A stretch of 64,000 bases of DNA, from contig OZ007583.1 in the NCBI GenBank assembly GCA_963931925.1, forward strand, positions 16,190,548 to 16,254,547, in the 5' to 3' direction. This DNA is from Onchidella celtica. Taxonomy: Eukaryota; Mollusca; Gastropoda; Systellommatophora; Onchidiidae. The first letter of the stretch is position 1, and every line of letters starts with the position of its first letter. The position numbers and the translations under genes were made by a program. Positions 46,301 through 56,826 of this stretch are shown here, piece by piece. The notes beneath the pieces are model-generated. The model worked only from the letters and a program-made list of their open reading frames with translations. It did not search any database and was not told the DNA's origin.

Positions 46301-49300
46301 TGCTTAAGCTCACCATACATGAGCTGTCTGGGGATGCGGCTGTCGTCCATTCTGATGACATGGCCAGTCCAACGTAGTTGGGCCTTCATTAGGATTGACT
46401 CGATACTTGATGAGCCAGCCCTGTCTAGCACTTCTTGATTCGTAATTCTGTCCTGCCAACGGATGCCCATGATCTTGCGCAGCGATCTCATATGGAACTG
46501 TTCTAGTTGCTTGATGTGTCGTCGATATAAGGTCCATGTTTCACACCCATAGAGTAGTGAAGAAATGACTACGGCTTTGTAGAGCTTGACCTTTGTTGAC
46601 AGTCCGATGCCTTTCTGTTGGAGGACTTTCACTCTCAGTCTTCCAAGTGCTTGGCTGGCCTTTTGGATTCGGGAAGTGATCTCTTTATCCAGTGATCCGT
46701 CTGCTGAAATGACGCTGCCCAGATACTTGAAATTCTCCACGCATTTCAGCTGGATTCCGTCTATAGTGATGTTTGGTTGGGGCCGGGTTGTGCTCGGGGC
46801 AGCTTGAATTAGTACCTCCGTTTTGTCCAGGCTGATTGTCAGTCCAAAGAGCCTTGATGCCTCTGCAAAGCGGTCGACAATCACCTGGAGGTGATTTTCC
46901 CTATGTGCCATGAGGGCGCAGTCATCCGCAAACAAGGCTTCAAGGATGAGTTTCTCAACTGTCTTAGTTCGAGCGGAGAGACGTCGGAGGTCAAAGACGG
47001 ATCCGTCCGAGCGGTACCTGATGTACACACCCAGATCCAGGTCTTTCACAGCATGAAGTAAGACCTGTGTGAAGAACACGTTGAACAGTACAGGGGCAAG
47101 TACACAGCCCTGTTTAACTCCATTAGAGATGTTAAAGGAGTTTGTGTAGTCTCCGTTAGAGAGGACTTGACCAGTCATGTTGTCATGGAGAAGCCGTATC
47201 ATCGTGGTGAATTTGGATGGGCAGCCCAGCTTCATGAGGACGGTCCAGAGAGCTTCTCTGTTGACTGTGTCGAATGCTTTGGTCAGATCTATAAATACTG
47301 CATATAGATCCATCTGTTGTTCGATGCACTTCTCCTGGACTTGTCTTACAGCAAACACCATGTCTGTGGTGCTGCGACCAGGACGGAAGCCACACTGTGC
47401 CTCAGGCAGGATGTTCTCCGAGATGCTTGCAATCAGTCTGTTGAGGAGAATGCGGGCCAAGATGTTTCCAGCAACAGATAGCAAGGATATCCCCCTGTAA
47501 TTTCCACAGTCTGCCTTCGTTCCCTTGTTCTTGTATAATGCCACTATAGTGGCATCTCGGAGGTCTGCAGGCATACATTCTGTCTCCCATATGGTCAGCA
47601 GAACGTCGTGGAATGCTCTGGCAGCTGTAGTTCCAAGTGTCTTGTACAGTTCTGCAGGGATTCCGTCTTTTCCTGGGGCTTTGCCGCAATTCATCTGTTT
47701 GATGGCAGTCCCGACCTCATCTTCACTAGGCGGGAGGTCAAGGTCATCTTTTAGTGGCTTCTGAGGTATCTGCCGCAACGCTTCATGATCGACTGCAGAT
47801 GGCCGGTTTAGCAGCTGGCGGAAGTGTTCCTCTCATCTTGCCCTGATACCTTCTTTGTCTTTGATCATGGTTGAACCATCAGCTGACATCAGGATGGCTA
47901 TTCCATCCCCAGAAGGACCATAGATGGCCTTGATGGAATTGAACAGCATTTTGGAGTTATTGGCGTCAGCATACTGCTGCACTTCCTGTGCTTTCCTGTC
48001 CCACCATCTGTCTTACATATTGCGGAGCTCTCTCTGGGCTCTGGTCTGGCAGTCCTTGAATCTGTCGCGCTGTGAGAGACAGTTTGGGTGATTCTGCCAA
48101 TCTATGTAGGCCTTTCTCTTTTCATCCAGCAATACTTGCACGGCCTCATTGTTGTCGTCAAACCAGTCTTGGTGAAGTTTCCTCTTTGGGCCGAGTACTG
48201 AAGTGGCTGTTTCCGAGACAGCTTCTTTGAACTGGTTCCACTTTTCCTCCGGTCCACCAGTTAGGGGTCCCATCGTTTCAAACTTTTCGTCAAGGCTAGT
48301 CTGGAATTCCTGCTGGTATTTGGTTGAGAGAAGTCTAGCTGTGTTGAAAGCCGATCTGATGAGCTTTGGGCGCTTGGGGTGCGGAGGCACTATGCGAATG
48401 TTGAGCTTGGCTCTAACAAGTCTGTGATCTGTCCAGCAGTCTGCACCACGCATTGCTTTGGTGATAAGGACATCGCTGCTGTCACGTTGGCGGGTGATAA
48501 TGTAATCGATGAGATGCCACTGTTTAGATCGTGGGTGCATCCATGTGGTCTTATACTTATCAGCCTGCCTGAACATGGTATTAGTTATCAGCAGGTCGTG
48601 CTCCACGCGTTTGCTCAATAGTAGGAGGCCATTGCTGTTCATCTTCCCGACTCCATGCTTCCCTATCACTCCCCTCCATTGGTCATAGTCTCTGCCAACT
48701 CGGGCGTTGAAGTCGCCTAGCACAAAGAGTTTATCAGTGGCAGGTGTGGCACGCAGCAGAGTGTCCAAGTCAGCATAGAACTGCTCTCTGATCTCCTCTG
48801 TGTTGGTCATGGTGGGGGCATAGGCGCTTATGATGGTGAGAGAGCGCTTGTTGCTGATGGGAAGACGGAGCTTCATAAGTCTTTCGTTGACGCCAGTGGG
48901 AAGGAAGGGGATCTGCTTCATGAGACTAGACTTGGTGGCGAAACCAACTCCGTGTATTCTGTCCTCATGCAGGGTCTTTCCTTTCCAGAAGAAGGTATAT
49001 CCACAGCCTGATTCTGCTAATGATCCTTCCTCAGCAAGCCGGGTTTCGCTGATTGCTGCGATGTCGACGTTGTATCTCGACAGTTCTTTGGCGATAAGGG
49101 CTGTTCTTCTCTGAGGCCTGGAGACATTGTCTCGATCTATGAGGGTACGTATATTCCACGTACCAAGGATTAGTTTTTTCTTTTTGGATCGACCGCAAAT
49201 GGGTAAGTCTGCCAGCCGCGGTAAGCTGGCCAGACAGTGTAGGGCAGGCTTTGTTTAGGCCACCTTTTCTAGGCCCCTCCCATGATAGGGTGAACAGTGC

Positions 49301-52300
49301 TGTCCTAAAGAGGCTGCTCAGTCGCCTGGGATGCTGCCGAAGTTCTCCGCTGCCCTGTACAGAGGACGACGACCACTGGTCCGCAGGCCGCCTACGTGCA
49401 GGCTTGTGGCTAGAACTTCCAGTGGTTACCTCCACCTGTCCCTTTCGCCACTCCCCCATCGCCGCAGGGCTTTGGTTGAAGGTTGGGGGGGGGGGGATTG
49501 ACCTGAGTCGAGTTTCACAGACACCTGTGCGTGAGGTTGATTTAAGTGGGAGAACCGTTGCACAGGGGCAATCCCACTCTCTCGGCAGTAGAAATCTTAA
49601 CCCAGTGGCATGGAGAATCGTTACGCCTGGAGACCTCTTCTGCTGCAGTGGATGACCAGGACGCCTTTGTGTCTCGTCGTGCTCTTGGCGCTCCACGGCG
49701 CCTGCTGGAACCGCCTTTCTGACCGTTGGACCACAAGGTGGTCTCATCCGCCCAGTCCGCCGGAGCCAGTCTTCGCATGCATGAGGTAGACAAGCCCCCC
49801 TTACTCACCGAGGGTAACAAACCCGTCGGCTACCCTCACCACGTTTTGCCAGCCAGTCAAAGCCGTTGCCCGGGGTGTGGCCGCTGTTGCATGCAGACAG
49901 CTACTAGGAGCCAGAGGTGAGGGCTGAGTGCCAGGTGGGGACCAATTACGGACGAACTACTCAACTAGAGCATGACATGTCCTTCCGTCAGAGGTATATT
50001 ATATTGTACAGATAGGGTATTGCCTACTCTCAACAATGAATTCGGGTTCCCGTCTTTCTGTCGGTGGATAACAACGAAGGAGCGAGTTGTAAGAAACTTA
50101 AAGCCATGGTATAAGAGTTGGAAGCCCGGTGGTCAACATTTCCAACTGACCAATCAAAATGCGCGCTTTTCACCGTGATGTGAATAACGGGTCCCGCGCT
50201 AGTATTACAAGGGAAATAATCCAATTAATGGTACTCGGCCAAGTGTCCCTAAACTACTATGAGTGGCCGTCCCTTACTCACGCACCAGAGTTACCGTGAA
50301 AGCACATATTAAAAATAGAAAATCGTTCATCCTCTCACATTTGTATATACCAAATGTCTCGATTTTCTTAATTTTGGAGGTGGACATGGACCGAAAACCT
50401 AAATCTAAGTCTTTAAAAGAAATGTGTGTACAAATATAAAATTTGTGCAAGGCGGCGTTAAAAGCCTCAAAAGAGGGAAATGTACTTCCGAGCTGGAAGT
50501 TCGCCATTTTGCTCAAACGATAATGACCCCGTTGACCCGGATGTCATGCGCGATAGGTCTGGCTGGCCGAATATAGTTCGTGATATTGTGCCAGCCGTCC
50601 GAATAGTCACTTTGTTATTATAAAGCCCAATGCTGACAAGGAGCCTCTTCGACCCCCCAGAGGATGGCGATGCAGCCATCGTGTCTGACCGTGGCCTTCG
50701 TTATCACGAGGGCCACGGTCTGACACGCTCAGCCCTCTTTCGTTTGTGTGCGCCGCGAGCGAGCCCCGCACTACAAGCTCCTTGCTGCCAACTTACGGCA
50801 AGCCTGCCTCGACCTAGACAGTACGGCTAAAGTAAACGAATCCAAACCTAAAATAACACGGTCTTTCAGATTGTTATATTATTGCAATTATTTGAATTTT
50901 CATTAAGGTTACAAATTTCAAATTCATTTTTTCTCAATTTGACGAAGATTTTGGACATAAAACGTTTTCGTTGCCAAACTTCGATATGCATATTATGTGT
51001 GGTGCTCCACGAAAACCCGTCGGATGACGCACGGGCTGCTTTTGAGATACAGGACTACAGGGTATTTTTTCTCCGTTTCTCCGGTTATTACACCTGACAC
51101 TTTAATCAGCCAATCTCAAAAACTATTTGAGATATTGACTTCAAATAAAAAGCAAAATACACAGAAAATATCCCTCTTTCATAATAGTTGTATATCTCAA
51201 AATGTGAAATTTGACCCATGTGACGGGGTTTCCTAGAGCACCACACATGTGGGAAGCATTCAGAAGCGTTTGATCTCATATTAACATTTTTTAACCGCAA
51301 AATGACTCACTTAAGTGGATATTTTTATGGTTATGTCTTCCGTATGATATAGGCCCGTTGCGAATGGTGTCACAGAGTGCTTTTGTTTTGTTCTTCTGAC
51401 ACCCAAGATGGCCGGTGGATCGCCTGATGAGTGTAACTTCGAGATATGTCTAAGCGGTTAAAATGCCTGCTGGTTGCATTGTAGTTGACTGTTATGACAG
51501 GGGTGGAAAGCATGGCTCCAAGCTGGTCAGATTCCCTACCATCTGTGTAAACAAGGGAAAGGAAGTGAAAGAATTGACCTAACGTCTCCCATGTGTATGT
51601 ACACATGTGCCATTGTTTACTGTACTGAACTACTTTTAGCTCGCCGCCGGTTGGTTCGCTACGCCTCAAGTGCTCACAGTGCAAATCAGCTAACGAATCA
51701 AAATCAGTGCTACAATCGCCATGGTGATGCGTCGGTCCTTACATCAAAGATGGCCAACACGCGCAATGGGCCTATATATGAATCTGGATATGAATGTCTA
51801 TTTCAGTGTTATAATGTGGACACAGCTTGAGTTTTGAATAGCTGAAGATCACGTTTCATTATCAACTTCGCCGACCTCATAAAAAAATTATTGATTTAAT
51901 CTCCTCTTTCCTTGCGTCAAATTAAACAAAATGCAAGCCACATTTAACCATACCTGCTACATGTTAGGAGTTTTTTCGGATTGGGTATAATTGCTTGACG
52001 TCACGATGGCAGCCAATGTGCGCCTTTCAGATGTTTTTTTAAGGGGGCGGGGTGGGGTGTCTTGTTGTAGTTTCATTCTCAGAGCTTGATCAAATTAAAA
52101 TTTCACAATTAAAATAGAACGGGGAAAATCCCGCTTCGTGTAGTTTTATCTGTCAGCAAAGGTTTCACAATGTGTTTTGGTATTTTTTGAATGGCCTAAA
52201 TCCAGAATGAATTTGTGGCACAGGTAAAAATGCAGAGACAAGCAAAGAACACGAGGCTTTTTTTTTTTTTAATTTGTTTGTTTCTAATAGGCAGAGCAAG

Positions 52301-55203
52301 TTATAATTGAAGGGCTTGGGTTGGAATTAGAAGGGTTCTAAGTGACTTTGGAGCGTGGATCCCTTGTAATTCTAATCCCCTCGATTTACTTAAGGAGGTT
52401 AGAACAACAAGGGATCTAAGTGTAATGACGCTTTTACCTCTTGCAATTCTAATATTCTCAATTTCATTTTTACAGCTTGCTTCGTGTTAAATTTAAAAGA
52501 AAACGAAAGATTTGTTATTTTGAATGTACTTTCGGGAAATACCGTAAAAAACAACAAAAAAAACTTACAGGCTAGAGTGTAGGCCATGCAACAAGCTGAC
52601 TGCATGATGGTGACTTTGGTGATGGAGGTGTGGTAGTATTCCACAATATCCAATAACAGCACAGACATAACTGAGAAATACCCCGGTACCAAAAGGAACA
52701 GAATGAAAGAACCTGTGGTATAATATGAAATAATGAAAAAAAATGTCGTCAACTATTTCACGTACTGAATGTTATAAAAACCACACAAAAACTGTGGGGT
52801 CGCAGCAAGGCTTAAACTTTTGTTCATCGAAATATAGATTTTTTTTCCGTTTTCTTTGCGTTTTATTGTATCGTTTGGGTATTATTTCTCACACGAGCCT
52901 TTGCTACATACAACTTTTTCTTTTTCCCAATTTTTTACTATCTCACGTACTGATGTTCGATGATTTTAGTGGTTGGAGTTACGTTACATCTGCGTTAAAA
53001 TTTGCTCGTTGTGGGATCCATATTCTCACAAAGTGACGGATCGATATCTTTCATAGTTTTGAAATTATAAGTAGAAACATTTTTGCTACGAGCTTGTCCG
53101 TACATAAGAAATTTCACTTTCAAAAATGTAAACACTTTCCTGTTCAGTTGGAAAAAATTGTAGCTAAGCCAATGTATGAGGTGGTCGACGGTGTCTTGAT
53201 TCAAAAACTTGAAGTGCAACAAAATGAAGCAAATTTGGAAACTGAAATGATGGTACATTCACGATGGATCATTAGTCATGTTATGACATTGTGGTTGTGT
53301 GGGTGGATATATGTGTGTTTGTGCGAGCGTGTTCGTTCGTCTGTGCGTGTGTATGTGTATTTGGTAGGTGGGTAGGTAGGCAGAAAGGAGGGCAGGCAGA
53401 TAGGTAGGTAGGTAGGTAGGCAGGCAGGTAGGCAGATAGGTAGGTAGGTAGGTAGGTAGAGAGGTATAGTAGGAAGTAGGGAGGTAGGTAGGTAGGTAGG
53501 TGGATGTGCAGGGTAGACAGGTGGGCAAGTAGGTAGGTGGTAGCAGGGTAGATAGGCAGGCAAATAGGTAGGTAGGTAGGTATGCAGGATGGGTAGGTAA
53601 GTAGGCAGGCAGTCGGGGTGGTCGGAAGGGAGGGGGAAGGGGAGGGAGGGAGAGAGAGGGAGAGAGAGGGAGGGGGTAGTCAGGGAGGGAGGTAGTCAGG
53701 CAGGGAGGGAGAGAGAGAGGACGGCAGGTAGTCAGGGAGGGAGGGAGAGAGGGAGGAAGGTAGGTGGTCAGGGAGGGAGGGAGAGAGGGATGAAGGTACG
53801 TAGTCAGGGAGGGAGGGAGAGAGGGAGGAAGGTAGGTAGTCAGGGAGGGAGGGAGAGAGGGAGGAAGGTAGGTGGATTCCTGAAAGTCACAATACCAGGA
53901 CTATTCTTCTACGAATGTTTCTGTTTGCTCGACCTGGACAAATTCAGGCATCCCGAAAAATGAAACCGAAAAAGAAAAGGACGGTGGTTTAAAACACAAT
54001 AGAAAAGGATACCGTGACCTCTCTCCACTGGTCGCGAGAAATCAATACTCCGAGCACTGACCCAGCATTCCCCACTGTTCAAGCAACAGGTGAGAAAGAA
54101 AAGTCGTCTGGGTAGGAATTCCGAGCCATGTTGCGAGAAAGGATTATATATGTATATGTTTTGTTTCGTGTGTTTTTTTGCTCAGTGGGAGGTTGTGCTT
54201 GATACAGGCAACTCTACCGCTGTGTGAGGTCTATACATTATTACACATTATTTTCTTCTAATTCTCTTTGGCGCAGGTTTCCGAGCTGTAATAAAATTAC
54301 CCCCAGTGGGTAAGTTTGGCTCACCTGTGGAATTAACTTACTGGTAGTGGATTTGTGGATTTGTATTTGCAAAATATACATAGATCTATACTGAGAGAGA
54401 CAGAGTGAGAGAGAGAGGGGGGGGGGAGACAGACAGACAGACAGACAGGCAGACAGACAGATAGACAGACACACAGGGTCAAAGACAGAGACAGCACAGA
54501 CAGACAGAGAGCCAGAGAGAAAGAAAGAGAGGGTGAGTTGCAGGTGGACCGAACAAGATTTCCTGTAGAGCGCCTAGAGCAATTATTTGGAATGAGTGCT
54601 AACGAAATTATCTTCACTATTAGTATCATTATTATTATTATTTTATTTCTTTAAATGTTACATCTGAAGTTGAGGGGAAAATCTGAAGTAGGCTATTTTG
54701 TGAAGAAAAAAACAACTCATTTATCTGTTCGTCATTAGTTGCTCATAATATAAATGAAATAACAGTGTTATTGCACTAGAACTACAGTTCCTATTATTTG
54801 AACTTAATATAATAATGTTTAAGATAGCATTTTAAAGCCCCACCACCCTCCGTGTTGATTACTTTATTATGGTAGAAGTGTGGACACAAATTACCCAACA
54901 AAGCAGGACGGGGATTTAATTATTTACTTTCGAAAAATTGCCTGGGATAAAAGGGTCGAAAGAGGGAGAGAACCTCTGGTTTTTAGGAATACCTAGAGTT
55001 ATCATCCATGCCCAACCCCTATCCACGTAAGGGTTTTCGTCATCTTGGTCTTCGTCATTCTCCGTGACGTCATCTTGGTCGGCATCATTCTCCGTGACGA
55101 CATCCGGGATAGAGAGATTCTTTTGTTGGTCTCCCAGTTCTCCTTTCTCTCTGTCAAGCGCCATCACCAGATCCTTCTGACACAAGGAATGTTCAGACAC
55201 CAT
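35199..55203 (-). CDS. Monocarboxylate transporter-like protein (SLC16, MFS), 6 exons
   Basis: Proton-linked monocarboxylate carriers of the plasma membrane. Exons in transcript order: 55203-54993, 52712-52569, 38135-37992, 37480-37287, 36559-35476, 35329-35199. All introns have GT/AG borders and consistent phases, giving 635 codons plus stop. An acidic N-terminus leads to DRGWAWMITLGSF, the SLC16 [D/E]GGWGW motif at helix 1. Helices 2-6 include PSLTLVGMYFKKRRALASSL and YGFKGCFLILAGYE. Next come SLLRPL and a long polar loop (about residues 240-420), then helices 7-10 with GVMDMLSRLMFGFIGDL and WALQFPLLG. The last exon adds only a polar tail (QRDHYRPTC to KMKNGTE), so helices 11-12 are missing from this model. 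The intron between exons 2 and 3 is 14.4 kb and full of transposons. Family call strong; substrate unknown. Confidence 0.85.
35476..36559 (-). CDS. SLC16-like exon 5 (central loop and helices 7-10)
   Basis: It starts LHGVFATSLLRPLNDN, runs through about 190 polar residues rich in Ser, Lys and Gln, then helices 7-10 (HCFTCVVAFTLARCSALIVM, GVMDMLSRLMFGFIGDL, FSLILGLFGAVTLSLNTSNI). The donor at 35475 is G|GTAAG. Reading on past it would add 48 residues and stop. Confidence 0.87.
36870..37115 (+). repeat. Dispersed repeat, copy 2 (pair with 23950-24180)
   Basis: Same strand and block order as copy 1 (GAAGTCAT, CTACAAAGC, GGGAAAATATTGAA, GGCCTTGATTGA, TATCAAGCG). It lies in the SLC16-like intron between exons 5 and 4. 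Confidence 0.6.
37287..37480 (-). CDS. SLC16-like exon 4 (helices 4-6)
   Basis: It contains AAHGAMLTPSLTLVGMYFKK, then RRALASSLALVGLSLACVLV and EYGFKGCFLILAGYE, a close match to the family pattern YFxKRRxLAxGxAxxG and YGWRGxxxILGG. Confidence 0.9.
37992..38135 (-). CDS. SLC16-like exon 3 (helices 2-3)
   Basis: It encodes QLTVNYLLRSFSVRRVTVIA, then AIVNALCTLLVVTSSHMAVF. SVRRV sits where the cytoplasmic loop motif RFGxRxV of the family is expected. It is 144 nt, the same phase class as exon 2. Confidence 0.85.
38240..38810 (+). repeat. SINE-like composite with (GA)n core
   Basis: TAGTCTTCTCGGATAAGGAC, then GTGTGCACGTTGCGCACGTT, AT-rich stretch, AACTGCGCCTAACAGGCTGC, (GA)n, a CTGTAAAGTGCATAGAGC box, GCGCTATATGAAT and an (ATT)n tail. 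An inverted copy of its middle and end is at 61945-62265. The GCGC-TATATGAAT/ATT end is typical of invertebrate SINEs. Confidence 0.65.
38823..38949 (-). repeat. hAT-type MITE, inverted relative of 4056-4210
   Basis: CAGGGTTAACG left and ACGGCGCTG right. On the minus strand the order GGGCCACT, CAAAGCA, AAATTTGCA and CAGTGTGCCC follows that of 4056-4210. It directly abuts the SINE-like copy. Confidence 0.45.
40284..40390. repeat. (GT)n then (GA)n microsatellite
   Basis: About 60 bp of GT-rich repeat passes directly into about 35 bp of GA repeat. Open frames across it on both strands are artefacts. Confidence 0.9.
40525..40708. repeat. Long near-perfect hairpin
   Basis: The left arm, 40525 to about 40610, pairs with the right arm, 40614-40708, including GGTTGTATGTTGC with GCAACATACAACC, CCGCGTGAGAAATAAAA with its complement, and AGCAAACTAAAGAGAAGAC with its complement. 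The right arm has about 14 extra bases (TGTATTGTTTGGGT). The end blocks resemble a non-palindromic relative at 52760-52960. Confidence 0.88.
40994..41105. repeat. TTAA-type palindromic MITE, copy D (partial)
   Basis: GAAGCTGTGTTCTCATGTG, then GGAAACGGAAACG repeated. The right half is truncated or diverged. Confidence 0.5.
43087..43225. repeat. TTAA-type palindromic MITE, copy E (partial)
   Basis: Two GTCGTTTCCGTTTCCG units, each followed by a CACATGAGAACACC end, with CTACTTGATGGATTTTTT between them. Confidence 0.55.
44163..44490. repeat. Palindromic minisatellite (GGCCGACTGGCC)
   Basis: About ten degenerate units of 30-35 bp, each with a GGCCGACTGGCC-type palindrome and a GATATCATTCGCGATATC palindrome. 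A similar short patch in inverted orientation lies at 50560-50628. Confidence 0.82.
44690..45010. repeat. Triplet-rich array (GTT/GCT/ACT)
   Basis: GTT, GCT, ACT and TCT triplets with higher-order units such as TGTTGTTTCTGTTACTGT. It gives poly-Leu, poly-Val and poly-Asn frames that are not genes. Confidence 0.88.
45940..49960 (-). mobile_element. Non-LTR retrotransposon (RTE-like LINE, zinc-finger end)
   Basis: One frame from about 49190 to 45991. Endonuclease: LGTWNIRTLIDRDN, AAISETRLAEEG, LGDFNARVGRDY, WTDHRLVRAKL. Reverse transcriptase: NYRGISLLSVAGNILAR, QCGFRPGRSTTDM, FIDLTKAFDTVNRE, GVKQGCVLAPVLF, LFADDCALMA, then GCETWTLYRRHIKQLEQFH. The C-terminus has a C2H2-like finger (CDTCGRLCASSLGLRSHMRS). 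Two in-frame stops are seen, TAA at 48013-48015 and TGA at 47833-47835; otherwise it is open. GC-rich sequence at 49200-49960 is probably its 5' leader. The 3' part after the stop has TCCATCGATTCCGATGAAG. Exact ends are not fixed. Clade uncertain; an RTE/BovB-like relative is my best reading. Confidence 0.88.
50680..50730. repeat. Short hairpin
   Basis: GTGTCTGACCGTGGCC pairs with GGCCACGGTCTGACAC with one mismatch across a loop of about 14 bp. Confidence 0.7.
50995..51248. repeat. MITE-like element with ATGTGTGGTGCTC ends
   Basis: ATGTGTGGTGCTCCACGAAA on the left pairs with TTTCCTAGAGCACCACACAT on the right. The interior has no coding capacity. Confidence 0.62.
51360..51790 (+). repeat. THAP-exon repeat, copy 1
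   Basis: An ATG at 51464 opens MPAGCIVVDCYDRGGKHGSK, then LVRFPTICVNKGKEVKE, the start of a THAP zinc finger (C-x4-C spacing, RFP), ending at a stop after 39 residues. The leader ACCCAAGATGGCCGG resembles a transposon or gene promoter. Inverted relatives lie at 58970-59190 and 60940-61150. Likely remnants of a P-like/THAP9 element's first exon. Confidence 0.6.
52569..52712 (-). CDS. SLC16-like exon 2 (helices 1-2)
   Basis: It reads GSFILFLLVPGYFSVMSVLL, then DIVEYYHTSITKVTIMQSAC, the helix 1 to helix 2 region of SLC16. The acceptor is ataccacag and the donor gtaagt. It takes 2 nt and leaves 1. Confidence 0.85.
52760..52960 (+). repeat. Relative of the 40525 hairpin family
   Basis: TATAAAAACCACACAAAAAC, then GGGGTCGCAGCAAGGCT and ATTATTTCTCACAC, CATACAACTTTTTCTTTTT, in the order seen at 40480-40705. 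Confidence 0.6.
53340..53880. repeat. (GGTA)n array and GA-rich minisatellite
   Basis: GGTAGGTAGGTAGGCAGGC repeats to about 53600, then a unit of roughly 50 bp with GTAGTCAGGGAGGGAGGGAG and GAGGAAG repeats to 53870. Strongly purine-biased on the + strand. Confidence 0.9.
54400..54650 (+). repeat. (GACA)n microsatellite in a SINE-like copy
   Basis: (GA)n and (GACA)n are followed by TCCTGTAGAGCGCCTAGAGC and an (ATT)n tail, the same 3' box order as 10640-10830 and 38600-38800. Confidence 0.6.
54993..55203 (-). CDS. SLC16-like exon 1 (start codon, helix 1 start)
   Basis: The ATG at 55203 opens MVSEHSLCQKDLVMALDREK, an Asp/Glu/Asn-rich stretch with a repeated VTENDxDQDD unit, and DRGWAWMITL. The donor is G|GTATTC, phase 1. 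A GTG lies just upstream, but the ATG is preferred. Confidence 0.82.
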
Positions 55204-55241
55204 CACTTAAGTAAGGAAAACAAACAATTCACATGAATTAT

Positions 55242-55503
55242 CGCGGGTACAGAGCAAAATTGTTGTATCTCCAGGTTTATGAATTTGGGGTTCATAATGG
55301 CAATGCTGTAATAATGACAAACTGCTTCTTGCAATTTTTTCGTTATTCCGCTCTCTTTAACCAGTTCCAAGTTATAGAGAAGCAGAATTGTTGTATCTCC
55401 CTCAAAAAATGAGATCATTGAGAGCAATATTGTGGCATTTCCAAGTAAGCTCCCAATATTATTCATAAACCTGGAGATACAACAATTTTGCTCTATACCC
55501 GCG
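55242..55503. mobile_element. MITE 38 bp upstream of the SLC16-like start codon
   Basis: Perfect or near-perfect 43-bp inverted ends: CGCGGGTACAGAGCAAAATT then GTTGTATCTCCAGGTTTATG at the left, and the complement ending CTATACCCGCG at the right. An inner GCAGAATTGTTGTATCTCC unit suggests a nested repeat. It occupies what should be the promoter or 5' UTR. Confidence 0.75.
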
Positions 55504-56084
55504 GTTTGTGGTCAGTGGATCTGGCGAAATCGTGCTCAGGGCAAAGGATCGAATTCTTGAGAAAACCCTTGCAATGGTGGAAAAAACGTTCCATGGAGAA
55601 TGAAATTTGCTTATGGTATGAAAGATTGGTCCGTTTCTCTGCATTCAGTTAAAATATCTTGCTTGAAATTATCTTAGAAATATTTTAATTTGATTTTTGA
55701 AAGAGGTATAAAACTGTCATCTTAAACCCGATTTCGTCAGATCCACTCACACATGACGAACTGGCGCATGGCCATCAAAGTGCATTTTCTGTTTTAATAT
55801 AAGTTTAATTGAAATTTACATGCCGTAACTTACATGGATATCCTGAATAGAAATGTGCAAATTCCAAGTTGTTGTTTTTTTTCTTTAAAAAAAACATTGA
55901 TCCAACAGGCGTATTTTTACTTTAACCTACCTTGCCTTTGTGACATAGAACATTATTATCATTTTTCACTAAAAAGCACATAAATCGCTTGGACGGTGTA
56001 TAATAATATAAGATAATTTTCCTTACTGCATGAAACTGTAACATTACCGACTTTTGTCTGTGCTTTCAATTGGAACTTACTACA

Positions 56085-56259
56085 TCTATTCACTACAATT
56101 TTGGGAGCCTGAAGCTCGAACTGTTATGGGGCCCCATCGCACCCAGCAACAACAGAGCAACATCCAAAATTCACTCATTAAGAAATTTCTTCAGGGCCCC
56201 TCGGGGATCTGAGGCCTTGAAGCTTAAGCTTCATTAGTTTCATAGTAGATGCGCCAGTG
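56085..56259 (-). repeat. hAT-type MITE copy 3 (inverted)
   Basis: Contains AGCAACAACAGAGCAACATC, then GAAGCTTAAGCTTCATTAGT and the end GTAGATGCGCCAGTG, the inverse of 33492-33671. The outer left end is degraded. Confidence 0.75.
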
Positions 56260-56826
56260 TATATATTCCTGAATTAAGGTACACATTTACCTAATTTAAA
56301 AATCAGTGATCTTACCTGTGTGTTTCATAACATAGCGACACTGAGAGAGCCTCAAGCCTTTCCTCTCACAACGTTCAACGGTTCCAACGGCCACTCAGAA
56401 TAAATGAAGGGTTCAGAGCGCTGCCCGGGACTTACCTTTAGACTGCTTTAACATAAACTACCACAGCGGCGTCGGACATGCCTGTGTGTCAGCTGTTGGC
56501 CTTTTTTTGCTTCAGTCTTCAATGAGTTATAATGTATTATAGATATGACATGTAACTTTAACATATACATGACTTTTCGCGTAACTGTAATGGCCTCTCG
56601 TACTTTGTTCATTGGTGACTATAGGATATCCACGTGATCATATGTTATCTACTATTCTATTGTGGATCGCTTGTGTCATTTCAACCCATCTGTTTGTTAC
56701 CTTAATACCTTTGGGTTCATCAGTCTGGTTAGTAGCATACGCTAATACCTTTAGCTTCATCAGCCATTGGCCTACATTATACTTAGAATAAAGAGATAAC
56801 CGTGCGGCGCCAAGGGAAAATGCAGT

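Larger units (their letters stand above)
44163..50628. other. Inverted flank pair enclosing the second LINE
   Basis: The left border reads GATTATTATAAGGCAGAGAC, then TATTCGGCCGACTGGCC. The right border, inverted, reads CTTTATAATAACAAAGTGAC, then TATTCGGACGGCTGGC. The arrangement suggests the ends of a 6.5-kb element (or about 2.4 kb before the LINE arrived) of unknown class. No transposase is seen between the ends. Confidence 0.45.

Noticed and set aside
46169-49920. Plus-strand and alternate-frame readings across the second LINE
   Set aside because: Shadows of the endonuclease/reverse transcriptase frame and its GC-rich leader.
53259-53563. Pro/Thr/Tyr/Leu repeat frames
   Set aside because: Reverse complement of the GGTA array.
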